From Lates calcarifer (Eukaryota > Chordata > Actinopteri > Centropomidae): 64,000 bases of DNA. Every line of letters begins with the position of its first letter. Positions within the stretch are counted from its first letter, which is position 1. Shown in pieces: positions 1 to 14,800 of this stretch. The stretch covers positions 27,051,504 to 27,115,503 of the forward strand of contig NC_066847.1 in assembly GCF_001640805.2 (NCBI RefSeq). Reading direction: 5' to 3'. Position numbers and translations under genes: made by a program. The notes under the pieces were generated by a model that saw only the letters and a list, made by a program, of their open reading frames with translations, was not told where the DNA came from and did not search any database.

Positions 1-3000
1 GTTTGGAATTCATTCTTTAAGAACTTATTTCTTGTTGCACCTGAATTCACACCATGATCCCGATTAGATGGACTGGATGTGTCTCTGAGTGGACAGCTTT
101 AGGTTGTGAGAGCAGATGAGGGGAACATGTTGACAAAAGGTCAGGAGACATACAAGGACTCTGTATTACTCTTGACTAACTCTCTAATCTACTCCCCCAG
201 CCGATTCTTTTTCCTTCAACATACCATTAATACACCAAATCACACACTAACATTTCGTAGAGGGGTTTCAGAGCAAGCAAATGAACCCTGGGGACTGAGG
301 ACAGAGGCAATAAATAGCACCAGGATGACAGATACAGGAGGTAGGGGCAGACATACAGACAGGGGGAGAAGGTGAGAAGGAAAACAGAGATGTTCGTTTT
401 AGCCAACCATTAGTAATGACCTTATGGAGCACTACATCTTCTTTTACCCCCCCTTGTTCTTTCCCCTCCCTCTTAAACTGTGGTCACCCATTACTACCAC
501 TGCCACTATATCACAAAAGAGTTCTGTCAGGTCCATCAAGTCACAGCCTGAGACCCTGCTCTATGAGAGGCATATTTTACTAACACAACAAAAAGGTCTC
601 TGAAACAGGATGTGGAAAACTCTACTTTTTCTAATATAGCTTTGAGACATGATGGATGCAGCCCAGAAGTTGAAATTCAAGCATTTTATATGGTGCATGA
701 AGCCATAAAGTGTTCCAATGATGATGAAAAGAAAGGACCAGTTAGAAAATGTACAGTGTAAAGTTTATGAAAGACAAATGTTTATATTCAACCTCAACAA
801 TCCCATTATTAGAACTGAGAGATAATTGATCTCATCCCTGTACGGCGCTAACAACAAACACCCTGCAGAGTTTACCACTGTGCAAAAGCAGAGCATGTTT
901 TAACTAAATCCAGTGGACACCACAGAGCTGCCAGCTTTTTTTTCTTGCAGGGAAAGCAGATACACCTCTTTGTTTAGATTGGCACCAAACTTGACCTCTA
1001 GCCACGGCCAAACGTGTTCTGTGTTGGACGGAGCAAGCACAAAAACCTGCTTGTACATATGATGACATAGATGTATTTTACACAAGCGCATATGTTCTTA
1101 CATACACAAAGCAGCAGGAGTAAGTGCGAACATACACTCTCTTCTAATTCTGCATTTTAGCACATTGTATCCTAACACCAGCTGCTGGGCAGGTGATGTG
1201 TTAACAGCTGACCATGTGAATGACCCACAGTACCCAAGGTTTTTCTCTAAGGAGAATCAGAGAGTTGCCTCTAAAAATACATGTAAAAAAAATAATAATT
1301 AAAAAAGTAGTATCAATCGCATTTATTTATTTATTTTTTGGTCAACTATCATCACCTGTGAAACGATGGGGTGATTACATTTTTGTTGCACCTGTGAGTG
1401 TAAAGTATGTCTCCGTTTGTCTGTCAGTGTGCCACTGCATCCTGCCATTAAACTCCATTCATCTTTCGTTTGGTGTGTTAATCTGTCTTCTCCCACATAC
1501 ATCTGTTGATCCATCATTTCCACAGCCCTCACTCAGCTCTCCATCCATCCATTCACCTATCAATTTGTCACTTGCCTTTGCTGTCATGTGTGTGTCTCCA
1601 CTTGCCCTCCTGACAGGCTTCCTGTCCATTTGGCTGTTAAAATATCTGCTCATCCTCCTGGTTGTCTCTCTGTCCATTTCACAATTAATTTGCCTTTTTG
1701 TCAGCAGCTGTCTCTCTCTACACCCATTTGACCATCTTTCATAACAGCAGTGTCAACAAACAAACATTCTTTCACAAACTAGTGCATAATAATAATGGAC
1801 AACATTAAGGTGCAATAGAATTCAGTGCAGCCTATGTCTAAATCTGCAACATCAAAAAATTTTTTTTAGGTAGAAGACAGGGTAACTGGTGCTTCCCCAC
1901 ATCACTGCAGTTTGACACAACATGGCAGCAGCAGCCAAAGGTCTGCCAGCTCTGGCCTCAGCCCATTGGATCCACAGTTTGTTTTCGCATGAGTCATCAT
2001 TAAACAGCGCTCAGGTGCACCTCTGGCAATCAGAAATACACTCCTTTCCTTTCCCTATGGTCCCTTTTTTCTAATGCTCATTATATCTCTTCTTTTTCTG
2101 TTTGTCCCATCTCTTTTACTTTCTCATTCAATTCAATAATTTCTACTCCCTTCTCTCTGGTTGTCACCTTTGCTCCAGCTTAGTGGTTATCTTGTGCAAC
2201 CAGACCTCTAACTCATACTCACGCAGGTGGATAATGATAGCTTTGAAAATCCTTAGGCAGCTCTTTTTTGACTGGGTATGATTTGGGAAATGCCTGCCCT
2301 CAGAACCTGCATCGCTTGGTTTATTGTTGGTAATAACATGTTCTCCACAATAAACAAGGCCATAATGAGCAAAACAAAACAAAAAAAAGTTATGTTTAAC
2401 ATATAACAAAAAAAATCACTGTGGTGTTCTAAATGTTACAGTCCTTAAGTTTTGCTGCCGAGTATAGCCAGGTCAAAATGCTCTGGCGTGCTGCAAGAAG
2501 GCTGCTTTCTACACGCAGTTTGAACAAACATGACTAATGCTTGTTTAAATGGAAGGCAACCAAAAACATCTCTCCCAGTCCTGCTGTAGGTGTAGTTCAG
2601 ACCAGTGTGTTTTCCAAGTGCTGACAAAGCACACATAGTGCAATACACTTAACACACACAGGGCCAGTACAGGGTCAAATCAAGCGCTGCACCAAGTGTT
2701 GCGGCCTAAACGAAATCGTGCGTCCAGCTGCGTGACGGACAGCAGTGTGACGGCTGAGCCTTCCAAGTAAAGCACTTCTCCCGGAGATGACAATGTAACT
2801 GACTTCATCAACTTTAAACAGACATATAGCTTACAGCACCAGTCCAGCAGGTCACAAGTAACTTGAGGTTGGGTTAAACCCGGTTTCTCAGGTATGTTCA
2901 AAGTTATAGTCCTCCTGTCATGCAAACATATAAATCTTACTTTTCAAATACATTCCTTTAGCTCTAGAACAAAATGTACTGAATGTGTAGAACAAGGGAC

Positions 3001-4573
3001 TAAATTCCTATGTTCATGTGTGTCTTTTTATCTAGATGTACAGTTGATGAAATCCAAAAACGTCTTTCCCTCCCTCCATCTCCTCAGCCCACCTCTTTCT
3101 CTCTCTCTCTTTTCCCTTTTCCCTTAAAAATAGTTTTTTAAACAAGTGGTTCTCTCACATGGCCAACATCAACATCTAATAAAGCCCAAAGATAAACATG
3201 GACCTCGGTCTACGGCAGAGTTGATTTCATCCCCAGGGAGCATCAGCCAACTCCCGTCCATCTGCCCAAACACAAACCTGCTGTTTTTCACGGGGGAAAA
3301 AAGAGAATATCAAAACAATGCTGTCAGATCAGCATTACTTGGGCTCTTTAAGAATATGATTATGCAGTGGTTTGTGAATATCAACTAACACGGCTTGTCC
3401 TCAGCGTTAATACGTCTGTTCTGAATAGTCATCACATGTGGTTTCTGGAAATGATGGGTTTTTCTGCAGCCAAAAACAGAGACAGAAGAGAGAGGTGGCC
3501 AAAAAAAAAGATGCAGAAATGTGAAAACAAAGAAAGATTTGAGCATGGCCAACATCATCACTATCGTAGTCTGTCCTTCAGTGTTCATGACTTTGTAACA
3601 GTGAGAAAGTGAGAAAAAGAAATTTCTTTATGTTGGAATTGAGTTCAGCACAGCGCATGAACAGCAGGTGTTCCGTGTCATCCCAAACAGTGGAAAATGG
3701 TTTCAGTCATAGATATACAACGTTCATAAAAGAAAAGCATGGTTCGAAAAGAAAAACATGAGGGGGAGAGGCTTAATAACATCTTTAGTCCTGAGAACAG
3801 ATGCCAACTGGAACAGTATCACAGCTAAAACAATCACATCTGTGTCCTGGAAATTAGGTGATAACCCTTTTCCTGCTTTTGTGGTCTTTCTAACCTAATT
3901 TTGCTTTCACATCGTGAGGTTCTCATTTCAAGGACATAATAGCTTTGTAACAGGATTTGTTGTGCTTGGCTTTATTGTTTTCTTTCTTGCCGGTGGTCTC
4001 AAGGTGAGCCATGAGTGGATGGAAGGTGTATATGACTCTCAGCATGCCTTTCCATCTTACACCTCTCCATGCCTGTGTTGAAAGCTGACTTACTGAGCAC
4101 CTGCTAAATACAGTCAATCAATGAGTGTCTCTGGATGTGATTATGTATGTGTTTTCTGTGTGAGTCTGTGCGTGACCATGTACGCAAATAGGTGTATGTC
4201 AAGCATTCGTTTGCGTAAAGATGTGTGTATGTGAATGTGCCCACTTGTTTTTCCATGCGCATTACCAATCTGCAGCAGACCTGTCGCTGCTCTGTGCCAG
4301 CGCACAGATGTTTGGCCACTGTCCTTTCAGCAAGAGGTCGTCTGGAATCTGTAAAGATAAACAGAGCGAACAGTTCACACAGAACAACAAGTCTGTGATG
4401 TCTGACGGCGGAAAAGCGATACTCGTGTATTGTGCTTTCAAAGTGTGAGACCTCTACTTTTATCATTAGAGGACACATCCTGTTCTATTACAGGAACATG
4501 TGATACTAGAATGGATATTTAACTACTACGTAACACCAAACAATAATATTATTTTTTACCAAATAAGAAGTAC

Positions 4574-4580
<7 letters not shown>
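1..4580. other. intergenic, no gene seen
   Basis: Unique AT-rich sequence. Between 1380 and 1745 the plus strand is pyrimidine-rich with many CATC and TGTC units, a decayed tetranucleotide repeat that keeps a 174-codon frame open by composition. No splice-bounded exon, RNA gene or known mobile element was recognised. Confidence 0.5.

Positions 4581-4605
<25 letters not shown>
4581..4605. repeat. (AT)n microsatellite
   Basis: Twelve uninterrupted AT units, with a further short AT stretch just upstream. Confidence 0.95.
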
Positions 4606-7600
4606 CCTCATTATGTTTTTATTAAATATAATCCTGGGGTATTTAAACTTTGGGGAAACAAGCAGTGATGCTACATCACACAGCAAACAACATGTATTTA
4701 ATTAATTAAGCAACTGTTTAAACCTTCACTGTTCACTGAGTAACAACACTGATCATGTGATGAGATGGATCATGTGTCAGCTCAGCAAGTGATTGATAGA
4801 TCATATTGCCGTAGCACATTGCAACCTCAAGTTACTTACAAGTACAATAAAATGGAGACAGCCCAGTCATTCACAATCGATGTGTACCCAACACAGTCTG
4901 TACTGAGCTGAAGTTAGTTTAGATTTTGTACTGACCTGCTGGTCTTATATAATCAGATCAGTCTCTTGGGGGAAACCCTGGTATCCTCGTTTCTCATTGG
5001 TGCCTAAAAGATTTTTACTCGTTAAACACAAACACACACACACTCAGCACAGCGGCAGCCAATTTCGCAGATTACAACACTGGAGCAGATGACACACATG
5101 CTTTGCACAATCAGAGAAAGACAGTACAAATAAAGTTACTAAATGTATAAAAGATAACATCTGTGTTTTTGAAGCAAACGTGCACTTTCTGTGTGTGTAG
5201 GTGTATGGTTGGGAAAGATATGATAGGAAGCTCAAAGCTGATGAGGGCCCCTCAGAGTCTGGTTGATGGATGGATCAACGCGGAGGCATCTCTGGAGATA
5301 AACTGCAGAAGAGGAGGAGAGAAAAAAAGAAAAGGAGGGTAAATGAGAGAGGAGTCACAAGGGAGAGTCCCTCAGCAGGAAATAAAGATAAAACACACTG
5401 TAACACACAGTAATGGTGGTGCTTTAAGGCGGTAAAGGAAAGACAAGTAGCATACACAGTTTCAGACCACAAGGCACAGAATTCTCCACAATTATACTGC
5501 AGCGATTTTCTCTCCTTAAGTCAAAACTGCTGTAATTCACTATTAAATCTGGCAGGGGACAAACAAACAGGAGTGATGCATCACAACAGCTACACTGATA
5601 GAGAGAGTACTGGTTAAGTGAGGTGAGTGCAGACCTCAATCTAATTGGACCCATACAGAATATTAAACATGTCACTTTACTTTACTACTTACCAATGTGA
5701 CGTTGATGATGTTTTGCTGCAACTGTGTATAGCAGACTGAAAATGAAAAAGTTCTGGCAGGAGAACACACAACATGATTAAAACAGGAAAAACCCTCATG
5801 TTGATGAAGAATCAACAACAATGATATCAAAACCTCCTTCACCTGCCAGTTGAAAACCAATAATCTTAGTGACTATCTGGTACAGCCTGTGCTCTGTAAT
5901 CACATCCAGCTGAATTGTGCTGCTAATAGTCACACTCTGACTAAGAAATGTAGCAGCTGGAGTTACATGATGGCAGAGTATTTTTTTGCCCAAGGTCACA
6001 AACAGCCACTAAACACTTGTTATGCTCATTTTTGTACACATGCTCATTCCCCATCAAAGGGAGGCACTTTCTTTTCTCTATCCAGTAATTTCACGTGGTC
6101 ATTCTGTCTTCCTCTTCATGCACACACATAACTCAGTTGTTGTCTCATTCACCCTTAAACTCCTTCTCTATTTTCCATCTATCCTCAAATATGTCTATTT
6201 GAATTTTTTGTCGCCTAGACATGAATTTGAATCTGCGATGACAGGTGTATGATGAAGTGGATATTGACATCATCATACATGTGAGTATTGTCTTAGTGCC
6301 AACCTGGAAAAAAAGAGAAGAAAAACAAATGGAAACCAAAACACTGTCATAATATTTTGACATCATGCAAAGGAAATAACGTGAGGTGGTGACCTCAGAG
6401 AGCACAGTACTGACAACAGCTCTACTAAGACACCCTAATTGTTTCCTTCACTAAAAATGTTGTATTGTGTTGTAAATGTTGAGCCAACTCTGTTACAAAC
6501 AGCCCATTTTAATTGGTTGCAATGAAATGCAAAAGTAAAATAAATAAATAAACACAATACACAAAAATAGATATTTAACTCAAAGAAACCTGCCACAGAA
6601 ACAGTGACAAGGCCAAAAAATTTTGGAGTAAGGACAGTAAAGACTTTTCTGCTATAGTACTTTAATATTTGTTTCAATTTGTGATACACACAGTATGGTT
6701 ACAGCATAAGAAATTGATTTTTTTTTTTTTAAAAAAGGAGGTGAGATAAATACACATGTGCATTCTCTGCATCTGGCTTTTACCAAACAGACTTTTCCAA
6801 ACCACTACAATAGATTTGTTCAAACTGCCAGTTAAATTATACTTTCCCAAATATTGCAAGCCATGTAGTGTAGAAAACGTCTAACACTATACATGATGTT
6901 ATATCTTACCTGTTATATGTACAATCTGGCACTAAAGATTAAGTGACAGTTAATGTCTGAGAATCTGGATTAAATTCTTCTCATTCTCCTGCAGGTTTTT
7001 CCTATTAAACCATGAGTAATAACATACTTGAATTAAGTTTGCAGCCAATCATTAACTAAATAACTGTTTACCTGCCTTAAACCTAACAGCAAACTGACCA
7101 TTGCACATCTGAAAGCAATGTTTCCACATCATGCCATTTTTACCTTACCTTATGAATTTTTGTAGTGATAACAGTACATATTACGTGTGTGGTGTAGGAA
7201 TGTACTGTTCACATTATTCACATGAATTACACGCTGCAACATTTTTTATCAGACTGTTTAAGCCAACAGGGTCAGTGGCATGAGTAGGTGTGGCACCAGC
7301 AAACTGTAGACTGGGAGCACAATAGCCACACACACCCTTAGCGACTACCAGTGAAGAGTTAAGTATGCCATCTCCATTCTTCATTCTCAGTCCCCCTTCC
7401 TTTCCACTTTCTCATTGCCCCTCTCAGTGTGAAGTGCATTGTTGTGCTGAGCTCAAGCAGTGCCAAGGACCAACCAGCCCTCCTTGTAAAAACCCCATGT
7501 CCAATTTCAATTCTCCATCTCCTTCCACCATTCGCCTTATCTAATTAAATCTGCACTCAGTGGGTCCTGGGCACTGAAAACTGCATTGTGGGGTCCCTGA

Positions 7601-8280
7601 ACAAGCAAAACAAATGGAGACCCCAGCATGTGGAGATTAGAAGCAGACCCTCCATGTGGCTTTTGTATGTATGGAGAAAAAGCAAGAAGGAGAGTGAAAC
7701 TGCATGGGAAGAGGAGTGAGTGAGGGGGGTGAAAAAAATTCAGAGAGATAGAACAGAGAATAAAGTTTGAGGTGGGTGTGGTGGGCATGGGGATGAGATA
7801 GTAAAGGAGAGAGAAATGAATGACAGACCATGAGAGAGAGAGGTGGAAAGTGAAGTGCAGGAGAAGAGGAAAGAGAAGGAAAGATGGAGAGGAAATGTGC
7901 AGTAGCGCATCTGGGTATAAAGCTGGTGGCAGAATAAAATATGGGTGAATGCTATTGGTAAAGGAAAAAGAGGGATAAATAATTGGAGAGACAGAGGAGT
8001 CCATGTGGAACAGTGAGAAAGAAAGAAAGAATGAAAGAAAGTGTGTCAACCCTGCTTTTTGCCTCAGCTTTAATATTAACATTAAACTGCTTCACCACAA
8101 ACATCTCCCTATCAGTTCATATCCAGCTGTGTAAATATGTGGATGTGTTAAATGAGCCACAAGCTGAGTGCCCTGCATAAGGGCATCTGCTAAGCAAACA
8201 AATAAACACAGGCGCTGTAACCTCATAACCTGCTGTTATGTTTTGGTGAGTGCACAGAGACACACACATGAACAAAAACG
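4606..8280. other. intergenic, includes a long purine-biased tract
   Basis: No gene recognised. From about 7660 to 8045 the plus strand is strongly purine-rich (GAGAGA, GGAAAGA units). This keeps a 181-codon frame open on the other strand, rich in Leu, Ser, Phe and Pro; it is composition, not a gene. A T run is at 6718-6731. Confidence 0.5.
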
Positions 8281-8306
8281 CACACACACACACACACACA
8301 AACACA
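8281..8306. repeat. (CA)n microsatellite
   Basis: Ten CA units followed by AACACA. Confidence 0.9.
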
Positions 8307-8428
8307 ATTTGCACACATATGAACTGTAATACCAGTAATACCAGCTCTTGCATGCATTCACAAAATAACATGCATGGACACATTGGTGCACACACACACA
8401 GAAGCAGATTCAAATACCCACTCACATG

Positions 8429-8429
8429 C

Positions 8430-8460
<31 letters not shown>
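8429..8460. repeat. (CA)n microsatellite
   Basis: CA units with one AA interruption near the end. Confidence 0.9.
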
Positions 8461-8462
<2 letters not shown>

Positions 8463-10380
8463 AGTGTGTAACCAGATCAGGCATAACGGTGGTTTCTGTG
8501 GTCATGTTTCTCTCAGCCCATTACCTGTCTAAACAACAGCTCTGTCTAAGAACTCAGAACAGTACCTCTGTCATTCAAGAAATCTTCACAGTGAGTGCAC
8601 ATCTAGATTTTTTTTTCCCAAAAAACAAATTCAATCATAATTTATGTAAATATTTATACATTGTAAATTAAAATTTAAAAAATTATGATGATGATGATTG
8701 CTTAGGTAAAGTAGTAATTAAAGTAAAATATGAGCATGTAAACTAAAATATCTGTGTGGCATCTGTCAAGGGATGTGTCTTGGAGACATAGTCACTGGTT
8801 GTGGGTAATCTGAGCTGATATGTGCTGTCTGATGGTGGCAAAAAAAAGGTTTCAGGGGACATTACAGTGTAGAGTCTTTAAACTATGCTATTAGATCATG
8901 TGCAGCCATAACTATTACATTATTTAACCAAATGTTATGAACGATACCATGAGAATGGTTTACATTATATTGATCAGTAAAAGTTCACAGACAAAATTGT
9001 TGGACAAGAGAAGAGAAGATGGCAGGGCATTTGAAGATACTTTGAATAATTCATCACAAATGGGAGATAGTTGTGTCTAGTTTACGATGCTCACTTTATT
9101 TTAGAGCTGGGAAATGTTTTGTTCTCTGATTATATATGTTAAATAAGTAATATGTCAAAATGTATAAATGTACCCATGATGTCATACAAGGGTTGAGTGG
9201 CTTTTAGCAAGGTTTACAACTGAACCTCAGCAGGCATCAAATAAAAGAGCAGGAAGGAAATGAATTAACATTATTAGCAAGAGAATAATTAAACAAACTA
9301 ACATGAAGTGGGGGTATCCTGTTTTAGTGGCAAGCACAGTGTTCCTGAAGTTTATTGTGTGACTAAGTTGCTGTCTTCTTGCCAAAATGTGAAAAAAAAA
9401 CTTCCAAATGGCAAAAGAATGGAAAGAAAAGCAGGAAAAACATGTGTTGGAGTTCACTGTTTTTGATGAATGTCTTTGGTGAATTGCAGTGCCAAGTCTG
9501 GTTAGTTTCACCCAGCTGGTCACTTTTTCATCCATCTGTCTTTTTTTTTGCATCTTCCACTGTGTCTTGCTTTGAGCTGCTCACCTTCAGCTCTCTAAAA
9601 ATGCATAATTCAGGCTGAGACACAGCCACTTCCTTCTCAAAGTAAAGGGCACACAGATGAATGGCAATCCAAGGGATGAGGATGGGGAAGAGCTTAGCTG
9701 CAATTATGAATCCCTTTGGCCTTGAATGTAATTATAGGTCATGTTTGTCATGATTTACGACCACATCCCACGTCTCTGTCCGCTGTTATAAGACACATCA
9801 CAGCATCATATGTTATAGTTTCCTTCTTCGTTCAACAAATATATATCTTCTCTGAAAGCAACTCTTTCAACCTTACTGAAACAACAGAGAAAATAGATGT
9901 GATTTGTGTGTTGAAGAGGGAGTTGAGAGGGCATTGGTCACTGTAGTTTTAGCAGTATTGCCCTCTACTGGTGAAGACTTTTGATTTTGGGACTTTTGAT
10001 GTGTGGGAAGCATACCAAGTATTTCTGACTGAATTTTCTTTCATGATACACACATCTATGTGCCTTAATTATAAGTAGAAATGTCCAAATGACCAAAAAG
10101 GCATTTCTTTGTCTCTCTTGTACTCCTAGCTTCTCTAGAGTATGAAGCCAAGAGAGTCTATCTGTGAATGAACTTCAGCTAAGAGGCCATCTAGGGCACA
10201 TACACATACTCACATACACACACTCAGAGGGCACACTAGATCAATCCCCTACTGCCCAATTAGGGCTGACAGTAGGATTAAGGAAGGCTGACTCCCCAGG
10301 TCACGTGAACTCTGTTGTCTGATACAGTTTCCCTCTGGAGACACACACAGGACTGATAGCACACAGAGGACTGTGTGTGG

Positions 10381-10381
<1 letters not shown>
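8461..10381. other. intergenic, one CTCF-like site
   Basis: No gene recognised. The minus strand carries CCAGTAGAGGGCA at 9971-9959, which fits the CTCF core CCASYAGRKGGC at every position. Confidence 0.45.

Positions 10382-10417
<36 letters not shown>
10382..10417. repeat. (GT)n microsatellite
   Basis: About 18 uninterrupted TG units, in the same orientation as the tract at 10493-10542, 75 bases away. Confidence 0.95.
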
Positions 10418-10419
<2 letters not shown>

Positions 10420-10488
10420 AAAGTGGAGTGGGAGTGCAGTGAGAATCATTTGTTCTCCACATGACATGTGCAAGTGCTGGATGGAGTA

Positions 10489-10492
<4 letters not shown>

Positions 10493-10542
<50 letters not shown>
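10493..10542. repeat. (GT)n microsatellite
   Basis: About 25 uninterrupted TG units. Confidence 0.95.
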
Positions 10543-10543
<1 letters not shown>

Positions 10544-11818
10544 AACTGTGTCTGTGCAGGCACGTTTGTTCATACATGTGTACTGGTGCAAGCAGAAAAC
10601 ATGCATATGTTACCTTCTCTGCTAATTCTTCTGGACCCCTCCAGGTGTATCAAATTACCATATAATCCATCATCATATCATTTCAATCTATCATTATAAC
10701 TTTCTATCATTTGGAACACCGCCCAGAGATATGTTCTCATACACAAGCTGCGCACAAGTTGTGCCTATTTTGTTAAGCTACACTGATGTGCTATATTTGC
10801 ATTACACGCTTACAAATGATTCAGATTTACACTAAATCTATGCAATTGCTGCAAAGTCTGTTACAAATCTACAAAATGTGGTGGTGATTGTACCTGCAGT
10901 CTCACTGAACCGCAGCAGTATCCATGTTTCATTACCATGCTGGTCAGTTATTCAATACCTAATACCTGGTCAGTAAAGAGAGGCCTCGATGAACTTCCCT
11001 TGTTTCAAAACTGCCTTAGTGAGCATGCAAGATAATGGGCCTCAGTGTTGTCTGTGGCCGAGCGCCAAGTATTTTGTTTTCTACAACTGGAAGAGGAGAG
11101 GGGGAGAAAGTCAAGGTAGTTACTCAACCATGTGTCAGGATATAATATATTACCCCCGCTAAGTGGCATAAATTGTTTATTAGCAGCTATTAAGTAATAG
11201 TGAAATCCAAATACATGGGGGCAGGAAGGGCTGCTTGTAGATACAAAATGTGATAATGTCTTTCAGGAGGTAATAGTGCATGCATATGTACACATGTACA
11301 TGCACCAACATTACTTGCCTAGACACAGGAGGATACAGGTGTTTCTGATCCTTTTTGGTCATTTAAAAAAAATGCTGGGTTTTGCAGTAGCAGCACTTTG
11401 AAAAATGCTTACAATCAGAATCCTAGACCCTTCAGGTGACCTAAAAGCTGACCATCAAGAAAAGGCCGGGTCAGCTCTCACATCTGCCCCAGACAGAGCC
11501 TGAACTGATCACATAGTGCAGACTTTGTATAGACTTTGTGCATTAAGTCCAGCGACTGAAGGCATTCGATCAAACAACTTTCACCAGAGATAAAAGGATT
11601 TTGTGAACTTGGTCATAGATAAGAGACAGAGATACAGAGTGTCAGGTGCACAGGCTTATAGGCTGATGGAATATGTGTTTTTATCTGTAAGACTTGTAGC
11701 AGGCAGTAAATAAAACTACACAAGAAAAGTACACTCTCCAAAAAATCTAGTACAGTAAAAGGGATATTTTTACTACAAAAATACAGGTGTATCAGCACAT
11801 ATGTTTGTGTATGCAGGC

Positions 11819-11845
11819 ATTGTGTGTGTGTGTGTGTGTGTGTGT
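11819..11845. repeat. (GT)n microsatellite
   Basis: About 13 TG units. Confidence 0.95.
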
Positions 11846-14800
11846 TTGTATGTGTTCCACTGGTAAATTACTGTATTCCACAGTCTGCTGGAATCTGTGT
11901 CTACATTGAAACATCACCTTTCTAAACCCGTGTGTTCATGCAAGAATGTATATCTGAAATCTTTGGCCCCAGGACTCACCAGAGACTCCACTGCAATCAG
12001 CCATACAATGGGCGTGAACACAGTCTATTTCTCAGTCCGTCCAACAAATGTAAAATAATGTTTCTTGTTTCGGCCTGAAATCCCTCATGTGACACTCCCA
12101 GAGCTTGCTGAAAACCCGGCCAGCACCAAAGTTGGACAGCGGCTCAGAGCACACAGTCTAATCGAACATGAAAAAGGCCTCCTCTCTAAGTATTTCCTTG
12201 GCCCTGACAGCTCGCTAATGAGGGTATTGATTGCAGTAACACATGCTGATGAAGGATCAGTGGGCCAGGCACAGTATAGTGACATGTGTTAACAATGCTG
12301 CATGATTAAATTAATATGTGGCTGAAAAACTCAATATCTCTCACTGGCCAATCACACTGGAGGTAGCTTCCACTGAAAAGAGGGCAATGCGAAAAGAAAG
12401 AGAGAATACATATACTCATTGGACACATCATCAGTCTTGTAAAGTTACAAAGTATGTTCAGTAACAGTAACAAGAATCCACTCATCTGCTCATTTCTCTG
12501 ATAAAACTTGAGATCTAGATGTCCAATGAAATTCTCCATCCAGTTAAAATATATTGTTAAAAACAATCAAGGCCTAAAAAATATATTGTAAAAATGTGAC
12601 TTATAACCGAATAAAAAGTAAAGACATCCACAACACTGATGCATATGCAAAGGGAATATGGCATTATTGACAGGTGACCAAATGAAACTGACTGTTGCCT
12701 TCATTAAAATTATATATTTCTATAGGTTTGAAAATTGCTGGAAACATATGGGATAGTAGAAGTAGACAATTCACTGAATTATATAACTGAAGGTTTAGTC
12801 ATTTTAAAACATTTTAATGCTGAAAAGTTACTTGTTATACTTTAAATAAACCTATAAGGAAAGAATATGTAATGTGTTAATAAGTGAGCTTTAGAGATGC
12901 TGATTGGAAGATTTTTCATTATAATGTAAGAATTGTAAGAACATAGACATTGGTTTGTAAGGAACTGGGAATCGTTTGGGTGGTCTGCATTAAACATATG
13001 AAAACTAAAGTATAAACCAAGCCTTTCATGCTGCACATAAAAATACACTTAGAAACACACACACTGTTGGATCTCCTCCTGTCTCACCATTCTTTGCCTC
13101 CTCCTAGGATTAGACCAGGAAATTGTCTTGTTTTCAGGGTCTCATCCATCTTCTCCCAGCTCGTCACGAGAGGCTGAGCTGGGGGTCCACACACAAGAGC
13201 CTCACTGTGGCCAGCCTAATACAGGTCCAACCAAATACATGTTTACAATGAAAACAAGAGGAATTTCTGAAATTATTATGTCTGCCCACTCATGAAACAA
13301 ACAGTCCAATACAGGAGGCATCATTAATCATAGAAAAGATACGATATATGCTTCAGTAGTCATGATGGAATGGGCATCTCTATTATTCCTAGAATGAAGA
13401 CACAAAGCAGGTCTTTAAAGCAGTTATTGTCAAATATCTCTCTCAGCCAAGATAAAAAAAAAATGCATCCTTGCCCAAAAAGAAGGAAGAGCACATAGGG
13501 TCTTAGCAGTTTTCCTCTAACTGCTACCTATTATATCACGGGATTCTGCTCCCCTGTGTTCAGTATTTCAGCTCTCTTTCTTTCTGTTGAAGTTTTGAGA
13601 CAAAAAATAACAATATCCTGTCCGCTTTACTTTGCCAGTACATTTTCATTGATCCACCAAATCCAGAAATTGAGCTGGACAAGCTGAATACATTCCCCTT
13701 CCTATTTTCAATTATAATGTTTCATTAGCCTTGAAGCTTGTTAGGTGGAATTGATGGAGACAATATGTATATGAGGCTCCAACATGAGCTGAAGTAAACC
13801 TATATACAGACCTCCACGTGCCCTGAGCACACACAAACAACCACAGATTGCCTAAATTTGACACTAACTTGGCAGCATTCTATTTGCCAGATATTTGTCA
13901 AATTGAGCTTTGAGGCTGAGATGTTAGATACTGAAAAAATACGGACAGGTTTACATGCACATACACACATTCCCTGTTTTAACACAGTGCAAATGTCCAG
14001 AATACCTCTGAACCTCATCCAAGAAAATTTTCCAAACTCTGCTAATGATTTCAATGGAAAGAGAAAACAAACAGGTTTTTCTTGTGTGCCTGCATGATAG
14101 CCATTTGGGTGCAATTTCAAGCTATTAATACTTCATTTTCATAATTGTGGGGTCATCTCTGGGGTGTCTGGATATTTCCCCAACAGCTGGCTGCAAAGCA
14201 GAGTTTAGTCTGGCCCGGGAGATAATCAAAGCTCAGAGTCTGGTTAGAGTTACACCGTCAAATCAAAGGTGATTTTTTTGGCACTTGTTTTATTAAAGTA
14301 TACAATGAAGACTGACAGGTGGGAGAGTGACAAGAATAATCTACTGAAACAAACCCCACTGTTTTTAGAGTGCAAAGAATGACTTTTAAAAAGTCTGGCA
14401 GAGGATGTATTGCCATTTAAAACAGAATAATCTGATTACATACAGCCTAACAACAGCCTAACAGGACTGATTTTGGTACACAACCAAGCATCTCTCATGT
14501 TTTTCATAGCTCTGGCTTAATTTATAAAAATAATTTTGTACGAACATAAGATTTTCTTATGGTTCTTTACTGATTTTCCATTTTTCCACTAGATGAAGAA
14601 GCACAATAACCTGTAATAAAATGAAATACTCACCTAGAATGACTACAACCACCTAGGCACAGTTCTGCTTACCACTAAGAGCTCTGTTATAAGAGAGCAA
14701 ACAAGCAAATAGAACTCAGTAAACTCTCATTAACCTGAGACTGATGACCTCCAAAGGGGGGGGTGAACCCTGAGAAGTAGACAGACTCTTATTTCCCAAA

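Noticed and set aside
1220..1744. 174-codon open frame on the plus strand, Leu/Ser rich
   Set aside because: It lies over a decayed pyrimidine-rich CATC/TGTC repeat; the composition explains the absence of stops and no domain is recognisable.
3737..3760. GGTTCGAAA resembling a tRNA B box
   Set aside because: No matching A box or cloverleaf in the flanking sequence.
7537..8082. 181-codon frame on the minus strand with signal-peptide-like hydrophobic segments
   Set aside because: It is the pyrimidine strand of a purine tract, so Leu, Ser, Phe and Pro dominate by composition; overlapping frames are open as well.
10249..10699. Overlapping frames encoding long Thr-His or Cys-Val runs
   Set aside because: Translation of GT/CA microsatellites.
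12065..12292. 75-codon frame resembling protein in part
   Set aside because: No homology recognised and the opposite strand is also open. It may be conserved non-coding DNA, but that cannot be tested here.
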